From NCBI RefSeq assembly GCF_000293885.2, contig NZ_CP010945.1:5662001-5726000 (forward strand): 64,000 nucleotides of DNA. The letters run 5' to 3'. Of the stretch, positions 23,666 to 32,038 are shown one piece after another. How positions within the stretch are numbered: the stretch's first letter is position 1; every line of letters begins with the position of its first letter. Both the position numbers and the translations under genes were made by a program. The stretch is from Pseudomonas fluorescens NCIMB 11764 (GTDB lineage Bacteria; Pseudomonadota; Gammaproteobacteria; Pseudomonadales; Pseudomonadaceae). The notes beneath the pieces are model-generated. The model worked only from the letters and a program-made list of their open reading frames with translations, was not told the DNA's origin and made no database searches.

Positions 23666-25366
23666 TCACTGGCCCCACGAATCACGCAAGGTCACGGTAC
23701 GGTTGAACACCGGATGACCGGGTTTCGAGTCCTTGATATCCGCGCAGAAGTAACCTTCGCGCTCGAACTGGAAACGGTCTTCCGGCTGTGCATTGCCCAG
23801 CGAAGGCTCAGCACGACAACCGGTCAGCACTTGCAGCGAGTCAGGGTTGATGTTGTCCAGGAAACTGGCGCTGTCTTCGGCCTTCTCAGGGTTCGGCGAG
23901 CGGAACAGGCGATCGTACAGACGCACTTCGCACTCGACGCTGGCCGCGGCCGGTACCCAGTGAACCACGCCTTTGACCTTGCGGCCTTCAGGGTTCTTGC
24001 CCAATGTTTCCGGGTCGTAGGAGCAACGCAGTTCAACGATGTTGCCGTCGGCGTCCTTGATCGCTTCGTCGGCACGGATCACGTAGCTGCCGCGCAGACG
24101 CACTTCGCCGTTCGGCTCCAGGCGCTTGTAGCCCTTTGGTGGCTCTTCCATGAAGTCATCGCGGTCGATGTAGATTTCACGGGAGAACGGAAGCTTGCGC
24201 ACACCCAGTTCTTCTTTTTGCGGATGACGCGGCAGTTCGAGGTGATCGACCTTGTCTTCCGGGTAGTTGGTAATCACGACCTTCAGCGGACGCAGCACGC
24301 ACATGGCGCGCGGAGCGTTCTGGTCCAGATCCTGACGAATGCTGAATTCAAGCATGCCGAAGTCGACCACGCCGTCGGAACGGTTGGTGCCGACCATGTC
24401 GCAGAAGTTGCGGATCGACGCCGGCGTGTAGCCGCGGCGGCGGAAGCCGGACAGCGTGGACATGCGCGGATCGTCCCAACCGAAAACGTGCTTTTCATCG
24501 ACCAGTTGCTTGAGCTTGCGCTTGCTGGTGATGGTGTAGTTCAGGTTCAGGCGGCTGAACTCGTACTGACGCGGTTTCGCCGGCACGGGCAGGTTCTCGA
24601 GGAACCATTCGTACAGCGGACGGTGGCTTTCGAACTCCAGGGTGCAGATCGAGTGGGTGATGCCTTCGATGGCGTCCGACTGACCGTGGGTGAAGTCGTA
24701 GTTCGGGTAGATGCACCACTTGTCGCCGGTCTGGTGGTGATGCGCGTGACGGATGCGGTACATGATCGGGTCGCGCAGGTTCATGTTCGGCGAGGCCATG
24801 TCGATCTTGGCCCGCAGCACGCGTGCGCCGTCCGGGAATTCGCCGGCGCGCATGCGGGCGAACCAGTCGAGGTTCTCTTCGACGCTGCGATCACGGAACG
24901 GGCTGTTCTTGCCCGGCTCGGTCAGGCTGCCACGGTATTCCTTGGCTTGCTCCGGGCTCAGGTCGTCGACGTAGGCTTTGCCGGCCTTGATCAGTTCAAC
25001 GGCCCAATCGTGCAGCTGATCGAAATACTGCGAGGCGTAGCGCACTTCGCCGGACCATTCGAAGCCCAGCCATTTGACGTCGCTTTCGATCGCGTCGATG
25101 TACTCCTGGTCTTCCTTGGCCGGGTTGGTGTCGTCGAAACGCAGGTGGGTGACGCCGCCAAACTCCTGGGCCAGACCGAAGTTCACACAGATCGACTTGG
25201 CGTGACCGATGTGCAGGTAACCGTTGGGTTCAGGCGGGAAACGGGTGACGATCTGCGTGTGCTTACCCGAGTCCAGGTCCGCCTGGATGATCGGGCGCAG
25301 GAAATTGACCGGCACGGCAGGGCCGGTCTTGGAATTCGAGGTAGGGTCGACAGTGGGCTTGCTCAT
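23666..25366 (-). CDS. glnS: Glutaminyl-tRNA synthetase
   Basis: 566-residue class I synthetase for tRNA-Gln. The HIGH motif is at residues 52-55 (YLHIGHAKS) and the second signature appears as TITSKRKLK near residue 280, the usual GlnRS variant of KMSKS. Two C-terminal beta-barrel anticodon-binding domains follow. The ATG at 25366 has AAGGA just upstream and is preferred over the longer open frame. It is divergent from ppiB. Confidence 0.95.
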   Translation of the reverse strand: MSKPTVDPTSNSKTGPAVPVNFLRPIIQADLDSGKHTQIVTRFPPEPNGYLHIGHAKSICVNFGLAQEFGGVTHLRFDDTNPAKEDQEYIDAIESDVKWLGFEWSGEVRYASQYFDQLHDWAVELIKAGKAYVDDLSPEQAKEYRGSLTEPGKNSPFRDRSVEENLDWFARMRAGEFPDGARVLRAKIDMASPNMNLRDPIMYRIRHAHHHQTGDKWCIYPNYDFTHGQSDAIEGITHSICTLEFESHRPLYEWFLENLPVPAKPRQYEFSRLNLNYTITSKRKLKQLVDEKHVFGWDDPRMSTLSGFRRRGYTPASIRNFCDMVGTNRSDGVVDFGMLEFSIRQDLDQNAPRAMCVLRPLKVVITNYPEDKVDHLELPRHPQKEELGVRKLPFSREIYIDRDDFMEEPPKGYKRLEPNGEVRLRGSYVIRADEAIKDADGNIVELRCSYDPETLGKNPEGRKVKGVVHWVPAAASVECEVRLYDRLFRSPNPEKAEDSASFLDNINPDSLQVLTGCRAEPSLGNAQPEDRFQFEREGYFCADIKDSKPGHPVFNRTVTLRDSWGQ

Positions 25367-25643
25367 AGGATCCTTGAACGTACAAGTGCGCGGCCAGTTG
25401 GCCAAATCAAAGCGGCGGTTAAAACAAAGGGGCTTATCATAGCCGATGCCGTCAAGTCGCTGACAGTACAGGCCCGAAAACGGCTGCATTTAATCGGATG
25501 CAAATGAAAAACAGCCTCGAAATTCGCGCCCGGCACGCTAAACTGCGCACCTTGGCCGACACCGGCCGGACCGGTTGAGGGCTCAATAGCCCCGAAACCC
25601 ACGAATTCCCAGAAAACGCAGTACCTAAAAAGAGTCCCCGATC

Positions 25644-26150
25644 ATGACCCAAGTCAAACTGACCACCAACCATGGCGACATCGTCCTGGAACTGAATGCC
25701 GAGAAAGCCCCGATCACCGTGGCCAACTTCATCGAGTACGTCAAAGCCGGTCACTACGAAAACACCGTTTTCCACCGCGTCATCGGTAACTTCATGATCC
25801 AGGGCGGCGGTTTCGAGCCAGGCATGAAAGAAAAGAAAGACAAGCGCCCAAGCATCCAGAACGAAGCCGACAACGGTCTGCCGAACGAGAAGTACAGCGT
25901 GGCCATGGCTCGTACCATGGAGCCGCATTCGGCGTCCGCCCAGTTTTTCATCAACGTCGCTGACAACAGCTTCCTGAACCACAGCGCCAAGACCACCCAG
26001 GGCTGGGGCTACGCGGTGTTCGCCAAAGTCGTTGCCGGCACCGATGTTGTCGACAAGATCAAAGGTGTTTCCACCACCTCCAAGGCCGGCCACCAGGACG
26101 TGCCAGCAGACGACGTGATCATCGAGAAAGCCGAGATCATCGAAGCGTGA
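25644..26150 (+). CDS. ppiB: Peptidyl-prolyl cis-trans isomerase B, cyclophilin
   Basis: 168-residue cytoplasmic cyclophilin without a signal peptide. The active-site segment [15 protein letters not shown] (about residues 37-51), with its catalytic Arg, and SAQFFINV are intact. Cyclophilins speed up X-Pro bond isomerisation during protein folding. Its TGA overlaps the GTG start of lpxH by 4 bp. Confidence 0.94.
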   Translation: MTQVKLTTNHGDIVLELNAEKAPITVANFIEYVKAGHYENTVFHRVIGNFMIQGGGFEPGMKEKKDKRPSIQNEADNGLPNEKYSVAMARTMEPHSASAQFFINVADNSFLNHSAKTTQGWGYAVFAKVVAGTDVVDKIKGVSTTSKAGHQDVPADDVIIEKAEIIEA

Positions 26151-26875
26151 TACTGCTGATTTCAGACTTGCATCTGGAAGAGGAGCGCCCGGACATCACC
26201 CGGGCGTTTCTGGATTTGCTCGCCGGACGCGCCCGTTCGGCGAGTGCGTTGTACATCCTGGGCGACTTTTTCGAGGCGTGGATTGGCGACGATGCCATGA
26301 CGCCCTTTCAGCGTTCCATCTGCCAGGCCCTGCGCGACCTCAGCGACAGCGGCACGGCCATTTTTCTGATGCACGGCAATCGCGACTTCATGCTGGGCCA
26401 GGCCTTCTGCAAACAGGCCGGCTGTACGTTGCTGAAGGACCCGAGTGTCGTGCAGTTCAACGGCGAGCCGGTGCTGTTGATGCACGGCGACAGCCTCTGT
26501 ACCCGCGACGAGGCTTATATGAAGCTGCGTCGCTACCTGCGCAACCCGATTACCCTGTTCATCCTGCGCCACCTGCCCCTGCGCACTCGCCATAAACTGG
26601 CGCGCAAACTGCGCAGCGAAAGCCGGACGCAGACGCGGATGAAGGCCAATGACATCGTGGATGTCACGCCGGAAGAAGTGCCGCGGATCATGCAGGAATA
26701 TGGCGTGAAGACATTGATTCATGGCCATACCCATCGCCCCGCCATCCACAAGTTGCAGATTGGCGAGCAAGCGGCCAAACGCATTGTGTTGGGGGACTGG
26801 GATCGTCAGGGCTGGGCGTTACAGGTGGATGAGCACGGGTTTGCACTGGCGCCATTTGATTTCGCTACCCCTTAA
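26147..26875 (+). CDS. lpxH: UDP-2,3-diacylglucosamine diphosphatase
   Basis: 242-residue calcineurin-like metallophosphatase that converts UDP-2,3-diacylglucosamine to lipid X in lipid A synthesis, at the inner membrane. Metal ligands can be seen in order: D7 and H9 (ISDLHLEE), D41 region ([12 protein letters not shown]), HGNRDF, MHGDS and the final HGHTH. The start codon is GTG, overlapping the ppiB stop (GTGA), which points to translational coupling. Confidence 0.93.
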   Translation: MILLISDLHLEEERPDITRAFLDLLAGRARSASALYILGDFFEAWIGDDAMTPFQRSICQALRDLSDSGTAIFLMHGNRDFMLGQAFCKQAGCTLLKDPSVVQFNGEPVLLMHGDSLCTRDEAYMKLRRYLRNPITLFILRHLPLRTRHKLARKLRSESRTQTRMKANDIVDVTPEEVPRIMQEYGVKTLIHGHTHRPAIHKLQIGEQAAKRIVLGDWDRQGWALQVDEHGFALAPFDFATP

Positions 26876-26896
26876 GATCAAAAGATCGCAGCTAAA

Positions 26897-28426
26897 TCAA
26901 TGCCCTGCCGCCGCAGGCCCGGCCTTCGCCGCAAACGGCGGTTTCGCCAGCCACACGATCACGATCAACCCCATGAACGCCCACCCCAGCAACGTGAAGT
27001 AATCCACGGTGGAAAGCATATACGCCTGACTCGTCAGTACATGATCGAGCTGCGCGTACGCCGGGTTGCTCGCACCGCCCAGGCTGTTCAACGCCTCCCG
27101 GGTCGCGGGCTCATAAGTGCTGATGCTTTCGCTCATGTAGGCATGATGCTGATCCGCCCGGCGAATCCAGATCCAGGTCGTCAATGACGCCGCAAAACTG
27201 CCGCCCAGGGTCCGCAGGAAGGTCGCGAGGCCTGCGCCGTCGGCGATCTGGCTCGGTGGCAGGTCCGACATCAAAATGCTCAAGGTCGGCATGAAGAACA
27301 GCGCCACGCCAATGCCCATGAACAGTTGCACCAGGGCGATGTGCTGGAAATCCACTTCGTTGGTGAACCCGGCGCGCATGAAACAGCTCAGGCCAATGGC
27401 CAGGAACGCCAGGCCTGCCAATAACCGCAGGTCGAACTTGTGCGCGTACTTGCCGACAAATGGCGACATCAACACCGGTAAAATCCCGATCGGCGCCACC
27501 GCCAACCCGGCCCACGTTGCCGTGTAGCCCATCTGGGTTTGCAGCCATTGCGGCAGGATCAGGTTGATCCCGAAGAACCCGGCGTACCCCAACACCAACA
27601 CAATCGTACCGATGCGGAAGTTGCGATACGCAAACAACCGCAGGTTGACCACCGGGTGCTGGTCGGTCATTTCCCAGATCACGAACACCGCCAGCGCAAT
27701 CGCGGAAATGGCCGCGCCGATGAGGATGAAATTCGACTCGAACCAGTCGAGGTCGTTGCCCTTGTCGAGGATCACCTGCAACGCGCCGACACCGATGATC
27801 AGCGTGATCAGACCGACGTAATCCATCGGCTGATAACTGGTCACCACCGGCCGCGCCTTGAGCTGCGAACGCACGACCATGACCGCGAAAACCCCGATCG
27901 GCACGTTGATAAAGAAGATCCACGGCCAGCTATAACTGTCAGTGATCCAGCCCCCCAGAATCGGCCCGGCAATCGGCGCCACCACCGTGACCATCGCCAG
28001 CAACGCCAGGGCCATGCCGCGCCTCGCGGGCGGATAGACCGCGATCAGCAGCGTCTGGGTCATCGGGTACAACGGCCCGGCCACCAGGCCTTGCAGCACC
28101 CGAAAACCGATCAGCTCCGGCATCGAGGTGGAAATGCCGCAGAGAAACGAGGCCAGCACAAACAGAATGGTCGCCCAGAGAAACAGCTTCACCTCACCAA
28201 ATCGCCGGCTGAGCCAACCAGTCAGCGGCAGAGCGATGGCGTTGCTCACCGCAAACGAGGTGATCACCCACGTGCCCTGCTCCGAACTCACGCCCAGGTT
28301 GCCGGAAATGGTTGGCAACGCCACGTTGGCGATGGTGGTGTCGAGCACTTGCATGAAGGTCGCCAGCGAAAGGCCGATGGTGCTGAGCAGCAGGCTGGGC
28401 GGCGTGAAAGACGCGTTATTGCTCAT
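26897..28426 (-). CDS. emrB: EmrB-type MFS drug efflux pump, DHA2 family
   Basis: 509-residue inner-membrane proton antiporter with 14 predicted helices. DHA2 marks are visible: the N-terminal FMQVLDTTIANVALPTI (motif D1), the GWLSRRFGEVKLF loop (motif A), and the motif-C-like APIAGPILGGWI. With the adaptor and outer-membrane protein encoded upstream it forms a tripartite pump. It is the last gene of the MarR-headed operon, separated from emrA by 241 bp of degenerate repeats, unusual inside an operon. Substrates are not predictable. Confidence 0.88.
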   Translation of the reverse strand: MSNNASFTPPSLLLSTIGLSLATFMQVLDTTIANVALPTISGNLGVSSEQGTWVITSFAVSNAIALPLTGWLSRRFGEVKLFLWATILFVLASFLCGISTSMPELIGFRVLQGLVAGPLYPMTQTLLIAVYPPARRGMALALLAMVTVVAPIAGPILGGWITDSYSWPWIFFINVPIGVFAVMVVRSQLKARPVVTSYQPMDYVGLITLIIGVGALQVILDKGNDLDWFESNFILIGAAISAIALAVFVIWEMTDQHPVVNLRLFAYRNFRIGTIVLVLGYAGFFGINLILPQWLQTQMGYTATWAGLAVAPIGILPVLMSPFVGKYAHKFDLRLLAGLAFLAIGLSCFMRAGFTNEVDFQHIALVQLFMGIGVALFFMPTLSILMSDLPPSQIADGAGLATFLRTLGGSFAASLTTWIWIRRADQHHAYMSESISTYEPATREALNSLGGASNPAYAQLDHVLTSQAYMLSTVDYFTLLGWAFMGLIVIVWLAKPPFAAKAGPAAAGH

Positions 28427-28477
28427 CGCGAATCCTTTGAAACCTGATGGGCGCTGCGCCTGTTACAGACACAGCTG

Positions 28478-28664
28478 ACCTTGTGGGAGCGAGCTTTTGT
28501 GGCAAGGGAGCCTCTGTGGTGAGAGAGCTTTGGTGGAACAGCTTTTGTGGCAAGCCAGCTTTTTGTGGCGAGGGAGCTTGCTCCCGCCGGGTTGTGAAGC
28601 GGCCCCAAAAGCTGTGCGACTGCTTCGCAGCCGAGCGGGAGCAAGCTTCACCCCCACAGGTTCA
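28478..28664. repeat. Degenerate tandem REP-like repeats between emrA and emrB
   Basis: From 28481 the unit 'TGTGG-n-A/GAGnGAGCTT' occurs about six times in a row with decay (near 28481, 28498, 28515, 28530, 28547, 28565), the last copy leading into a REP-like inverted repeat that ends near 28664. This looks like REP sequence that has duplicated and degenerated. Confidence 0.6.
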
Positions 28665-28667
28665 GTG

Positions 28668-29870
28668 TCAGCGCTGAGCGGTTTTGCTGACCGCCGCGCT
28701 GTTGTCGTGGATCAACTGCGTGATCATGGCGTCGGCCTCTGCCAACTGCCGGTCATAGACGTTGGTGCTGAACGAAGCCTTTTGCGGCGTCTGTTGCGCC
28801 AGCACCGGACCGCTCTGGTCGCGCAGGTTCACATCGACCTGAGTCGACAGGCCAACGCGCAAAGGGTGTTTGGCCAATTCTTCGGCGTTGATGTGAATCC
28901 GCACCGGCACACGCTGCACGATCTTGATCCAGTTACCGGTGGCGTTCTGTGCCGGCAGCAGGGCAAACGCGCTGCCGGTGCCGGCGCCGAGGCTGTCGAT
29001 GGTGCCGCTGAACTTCACGTCGCTGCCGTAGAGGTCGGCCTGGATATCGACCGGCTGGCCGATGCGCATGTCGCGCAGCTGGGTTTCCTTGAAGTTGGCG
29101 TCGATCCACAGCTGATCCAGCGGAATCACCGCCATCAACGCGGTGCCCGGCTGGACCCGTTGACCGAGTTGCACAGAGCGCTTGGCAACATAACCGGTCA
29201 CCGGTGCAATCAAGGTGCTGCGGGAATTGTTCAGGTACGCCTGGCGCAATTGCGCGGCGGCCGACATCACGTCAGGGTGCGACGACACCACGGTGTCATC
29301 CACCAGGGCGCTGGTGGTTTTCAGTTGCTGCTTCGCATTGGCCAGGGCGTTTTGTGCCGAGATCAGGTCGTCACGAGCGTGGGACAGTTCTTCCTGGGAA
29401 ATCGCCCCGCCTGCCGCGAGATTTTTCCGGCGGTTGAAGTTGTCCTGAGCCTTCTGCACTTCCGCCTGCTGAGCATTGACCTGGGCTTTCATGCCGTCGA
29501 CGTTGCTGTACAAACCACGCACTTGACGCACGGTGCGAGCCAGATTGGCCTGGGCACTTTGCAGACCGACCTGTGCGTCGTTCGGGTCGAAGTTGATCAG
29601 CACCTGGCCTTCATGGACCAGGTCGCCATCGTCGGCACCAATGCTGACCACGGTGCCGGTGACCAGCGGGGTGATTTCCACCACGTTGCCGTTCACATAG
29701 GCGTCGTCAGTGCTCTCGTTCCAGCGCCCGTAGAATTCGTGATAACCCCAGACGCCGACACCGGCGAGGCTCACCACGATGGCGAGAACGACCAGCATGA
29801 CCTTGCGTTTGCGCGGGTTGCTGGTGTCTTGCGCGTTGTCAGGGGTTGGGGTGTTTTCTGCAGTGGCCAT
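28668..29870 (-). CDS. emrA: EmrA-type membrane fusion protein of the efflux pump
   Basis: 400-residue HlyD/EmrA-family periplasmic adaptor. A cytoplasmic N-terminus is followed by one membrane anchor (VMLVVLAIVVSLAGVGVWGY, about residues 23-42), the lipoyl half-motifs (VNGNVVEITPLVTGTVVSI and APVTGYVAKRSVQLGQRV) and a coiled-coil hairpin rich in Q/A/N between them. The ATG at 29870 has AAGGTG at good distance; two earlier in-frame ATGs are less well placed. It starts 15 bp after the outer-membrane gene. Confidence 0.88.
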   Translation of the reverse strand: MATAENTPTPDNAQDTSNPRKRKVMLVVLAIVVSLAGVGVWGYHEFYGRWNESTDDAYVNGNVVEITPLVTGTVVSIGADDGDLVHEGQVLINFDPNDAQVGLQSAQANLARTVRQVRGLYSNVDGMKAQVNAQQAEVQKAQDNFNRRKNLAAGGAISQEELSHARDDLISAQNALANAKQQLKTTSALVDDTVVSSHPDVMSAAAQLRQAYLNNSRSTLIAPVTGYVAKRSVQLGQRVQPGTALMAVIPLDQLWIDANFKETQLRDMRIGQPVDIQADLYGSDVKFSGTIDSLGAGTGSAFALLPAQNATGNWIKIVQRVPVRIHINAEELAKHPLRVGLSTQVDVNLRDQSGPVLAQQTPQKASFSTNVYDRQLAEADAMITQLIHDNSAAVSKTAQR

Positions 29871-29885
29871 GACCATCACCTTGAA

Positions 29886-31355
29886 TTAGTTGTGCTGCGT
29901 GGCTGGGGTTGCGTTGGCCGCGGTCAGGGTGTCGCCCTGAAAACCGCCGCCCAGCGCTTGCATCAGTTGGATCGACAGGTCGATCCGCTCCGCATTCAGG
30001 TTGGCCAGCTGACGCTGGGCCTGGAGCAACTGCTGCTCGATGCTGAGCACGTCCAGGTAGTTTCCGATGCCGGAACCGTAACGCTGGACCACGGTGTTGT
30101 AAGAATCCTGGGCAATGTCGGTGGCGTGCTGCTGAGCGCCGATTTGCCGGCCGATATCGCGCAACTGATTGATGGTGTCGCTGACATCACCCAGCGCTCG
30201 CACCAGGCTTTTGTTGTACTGCGCCACCGCGAGGTCGTAATCGGCGTCCCGGGCATCGAGGTCGGCGCGCAGGCGGCCACCGTCGAAAATCGGCACCGAA
30301 ATCGTCGGCGCGATGTTGAAGAAACGACTGGCCGAACCAAACATCGCGTCACCCAACAACGATTCGGCACCGGCCGCGGCGCTCAGGTTGAGATTGGGAT
30401 AGAACCGGGTTTTTCCGGCATCGATGTTCTTGCTCGCCGCCTCGACGCGCCAACGTGCGGCGACCAGATCCGGACGACGACCGAGCAACTCGGCGGGCAG
30501 GACCGATGGCAACGCGACGGCGCTGGCCTGAAGGATCTTCGGCCGGGCGATGTCGTTGCCGCGGTCCGGGCCTTTGCCGAGCAACACCGCCAGGGCGATT
30601 TTCGCGCTTTGCAGGCGTTTCTCAGCGTCGATCAGACTGGCTTCGGACGTGGCCTCGAGACTTTCGGTTTGCTGGAACTGATACTGACTGTCGATCCCGG
30701 AATTCAGGCGACGCTGGCTCAGATCGAGCATTTGTCTGGTGCGCTTGAGGTCTTCCTGGGCCAGGTCGTGAACGATATGCGCCTGCCCCAGATCGCTATA
30801 GGCGCGGGCAACGTCGGCGGACAACGTCAGTTGCGCCGCTTGCTGATCGACTTCGGCAGCGCGAGCCTGGCCCAACGCCGCTTCCCAGGCGTCACGCTGA
30901 CCGCCCCAAAGGTCGAAGTTGTAATTGAAACTGGCGCCGATATTACGCACGGTGGAGTACGCATCGCCCTCGCCTCGCGGGTCTTGATCCCGCGCCAGAC
31001 GCGAACGGCTGACGCCGGCGCTCGCATCGAGGGTCGGCATCCGCGCCGCGTCGGCAGCGTACGCAGCAGCGCTGGCCTGATGGGCGCGGGCGTCGGCGAT
31101 CTGCATGTCCGGACTGTCGTGCAACGCTTCGCGGATCAGACCGTCGAGCTGCGGGTCGCCGAGGCTTTTCCACCAGTCGCTTTTCGGCCAGGCCGCGGGC
31201 GACAGGGTCACGCCGCTGAGGGATTGCCCGGCCTTGAGGGTTTTCGCATCGAGGCTTTTGCCTTCGGTGGTCAGGCCGCTGTAGCTGGCGCAACCGGCCA
31301 GGGTCATGGCCGCCAGCACCAGGCTCAGGCCGGCACGCAAGGTTTTGCCGCTCAT
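29886..31355 (-). CDS. Outer-membrane efflux lipoprotein, NodT/OprM family
   Basis: 489-residue TolC-like channel protein. A lipoprotein signal ends in LAGC (lipobox near residue 22), so it is acylated and outer-membrane anchored. Two repeated OEP domains follow; WWKSLGDPQLDGLI near residue 60 and the inner LLGRRPDLVAARWRVEAA are typical of the family. Its ATG overlaps the MarR gene stop (ATGA). It supplies the exit duct of the EmrAB-like pump. Confidence 0.87.
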   Translation of the reverse strand: MSGKTLRAGLSLVLAAMTLAGCASYSGLTTEGKSLDAKTLKAGQSLSGVTLSPAAWPKSDWWKSLGDPQLDGLIREALHDSPDMQIADARAHQASAAAYAADAARMPTLDASAGVSRSRLARDQDPRGEGDAYSTVRNIGASFNYNFDLWGGQRDAWEAALGQARAAEVDQQAAQLTLSADVARAYSDLGQAHIVHDLAQEDLKRTRQMLDLSQRRLNSGIDSQYQFQQTESLEATSEASLIDAEKRLQSAKIALAVLLGKGPDRGNDIARPKILQASAVALPSVLPAELLGRRPDLVAARWRVEAASKNIDAGKTRFYPNLNLSAAAGAESLLGDAMFGSASRFFNIAPTISVPIFDGGRLRADLDARDADYDLAVAQYNKSLVRALGDVSDTINQLRDIGRQIGAQQHATDIAQDSYNTVVQRYGSGIGNYLDVLSIEQQLLQAQRQLANLNAERIDLSIQLMQALGGGFQGDTLTAANATPATQHN

Positions 31356-31825
31356 TGGTCACCTACCCGCAGCAGCGTGATCGAGTCACCGGCTGCCACC
31401 AGAATTTTCTTCAGGATCTGTTCCAGGGTTTTCAGCTCGTCCGGAGTGATCGCGCCAGCCAGTTCGTTCATGGCGTCGGCACCGATTTCCGGCAGACGGT
31501 CGGTCAAGCGTTGGCCTTGCTCAGTTAACACAAGCTGCACCTGACGGCGATCCGCCTCGGAACGCTGGCGGGCGAGGAAGCCTTTCTGTTCCAGACGATC
31601 GAGCATGCGGGTCATCGAACCGCTGTCCAGCGACAGGTGACGGCACAGCTCGGCCGGGGTGTCGACACCGAACTGCGCCATGATGATCAGCACTTTGAAC
31701 TGCGCGGCGGTGATGCCGTGGGGTTCCATGTGCGTGTCGATGATCCGGTCCTTGAGCAGCGCAGCGCGCCCGAGCAAGAGGCCGAGATGACACGTGTGGA
31801 ATTCGTCCGGGGTGAAATGCTTCAT
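31352..31825 (-). CDS. MarR-family repressor of the efflux operon
   Basis: 157-residue winged-helix regulator. The recognition region PAELCRHLSLDSGSMTRMLDRLEQKGFLARQRSEADRR is the MarR signature (about residues 58-95). It heads the operon and its promoter contains two identical palindromes, so it most likely represses itself and the pump until a phenolic or lipophilic ligand binds. Similar to EmrR/MprA-type regulators of EmrAB pumps. Confidence 0.87.
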   Translation of the reverse strand: MKHFTPDEFHTCHLGLLLGRAALLKDRIIDTHMEPHGITAAQFKVLIIMAQFGVDTPAELCRHLSLDSGSMTRMLDRLEQKGFLARQRSEADRRQVQLVLTEQGQRLTDRLPEIGADAMNELAGAITPDELKTLEQILKKILVAAGDSITLLRVGDQ

Positions 31826-31840
31826 CTGACCACCAATTAG

Positions 31841-31895
31841 CTGCCTAGGCAGAGAATGTATTTCGAGATGTTACTGCCTAGGCAGCGAATGTCAA
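31841..31895 (-). promoter_or_regulatory. MarR-controlled promoter with two identical palindromic operators
   Basis: On the minus strand TTGACA (31895-31890), a 16-nt spacer and TAACAT (31873-31868) form a good sigma-70 promoter. The spacer is almost filled by the perfect 12-bp palindrome CTGCCTAGGCAG (31874-31885). A second identical copy at 31841-31852 lies in the leader, 33 bp (about three helical turns) away. Confidence 0.8.
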
Positions 31896-31952
31896 CGTAA
31901 TAGTTAGGTTGCTTTGTATTTAGCGGATAAATGGCGGATTGGAAAAACAAAA

Positions 31953-32022
31953 AGATCGCAGCCTTCGGCAGCGCCTACAGGTGTACACAAAACCCTGTAG
32001 GAGTTGCCGAAGGCTGCGATCT
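31953..32022 (-). terminator. Long hairpin at the end of tamB, terminator-like
   Basis: An 18-bp perfect outer stem (31953-31970 with 32005-32022) and an inner 8-bp stem CCTACAGG/CCTGTAGG lie 17 bp after the tamB stop. On the minus strand it is followed by TTTTTGTTTTTCC. It resembles the GATCGCAGCCTTCGGC repeat family of fluorescent pseudomonads. Confidence 0.7.
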
Positions 32023-32038
32023 CTTGATTTTGAGGGGT

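Noticed and set aside
23714..25507. 597-codon + strand frame opposite glnS
   Set aside because: Antisense shadow of glnS, with low-complexity composition and no family match.
25367..25643. Regulatory RNA or T-box-like element between glnS and ppiB
   Set aside because: No strong hairpin plus terminator pair was seen; the region is likely just divergent promoters that I could not place with confidence.
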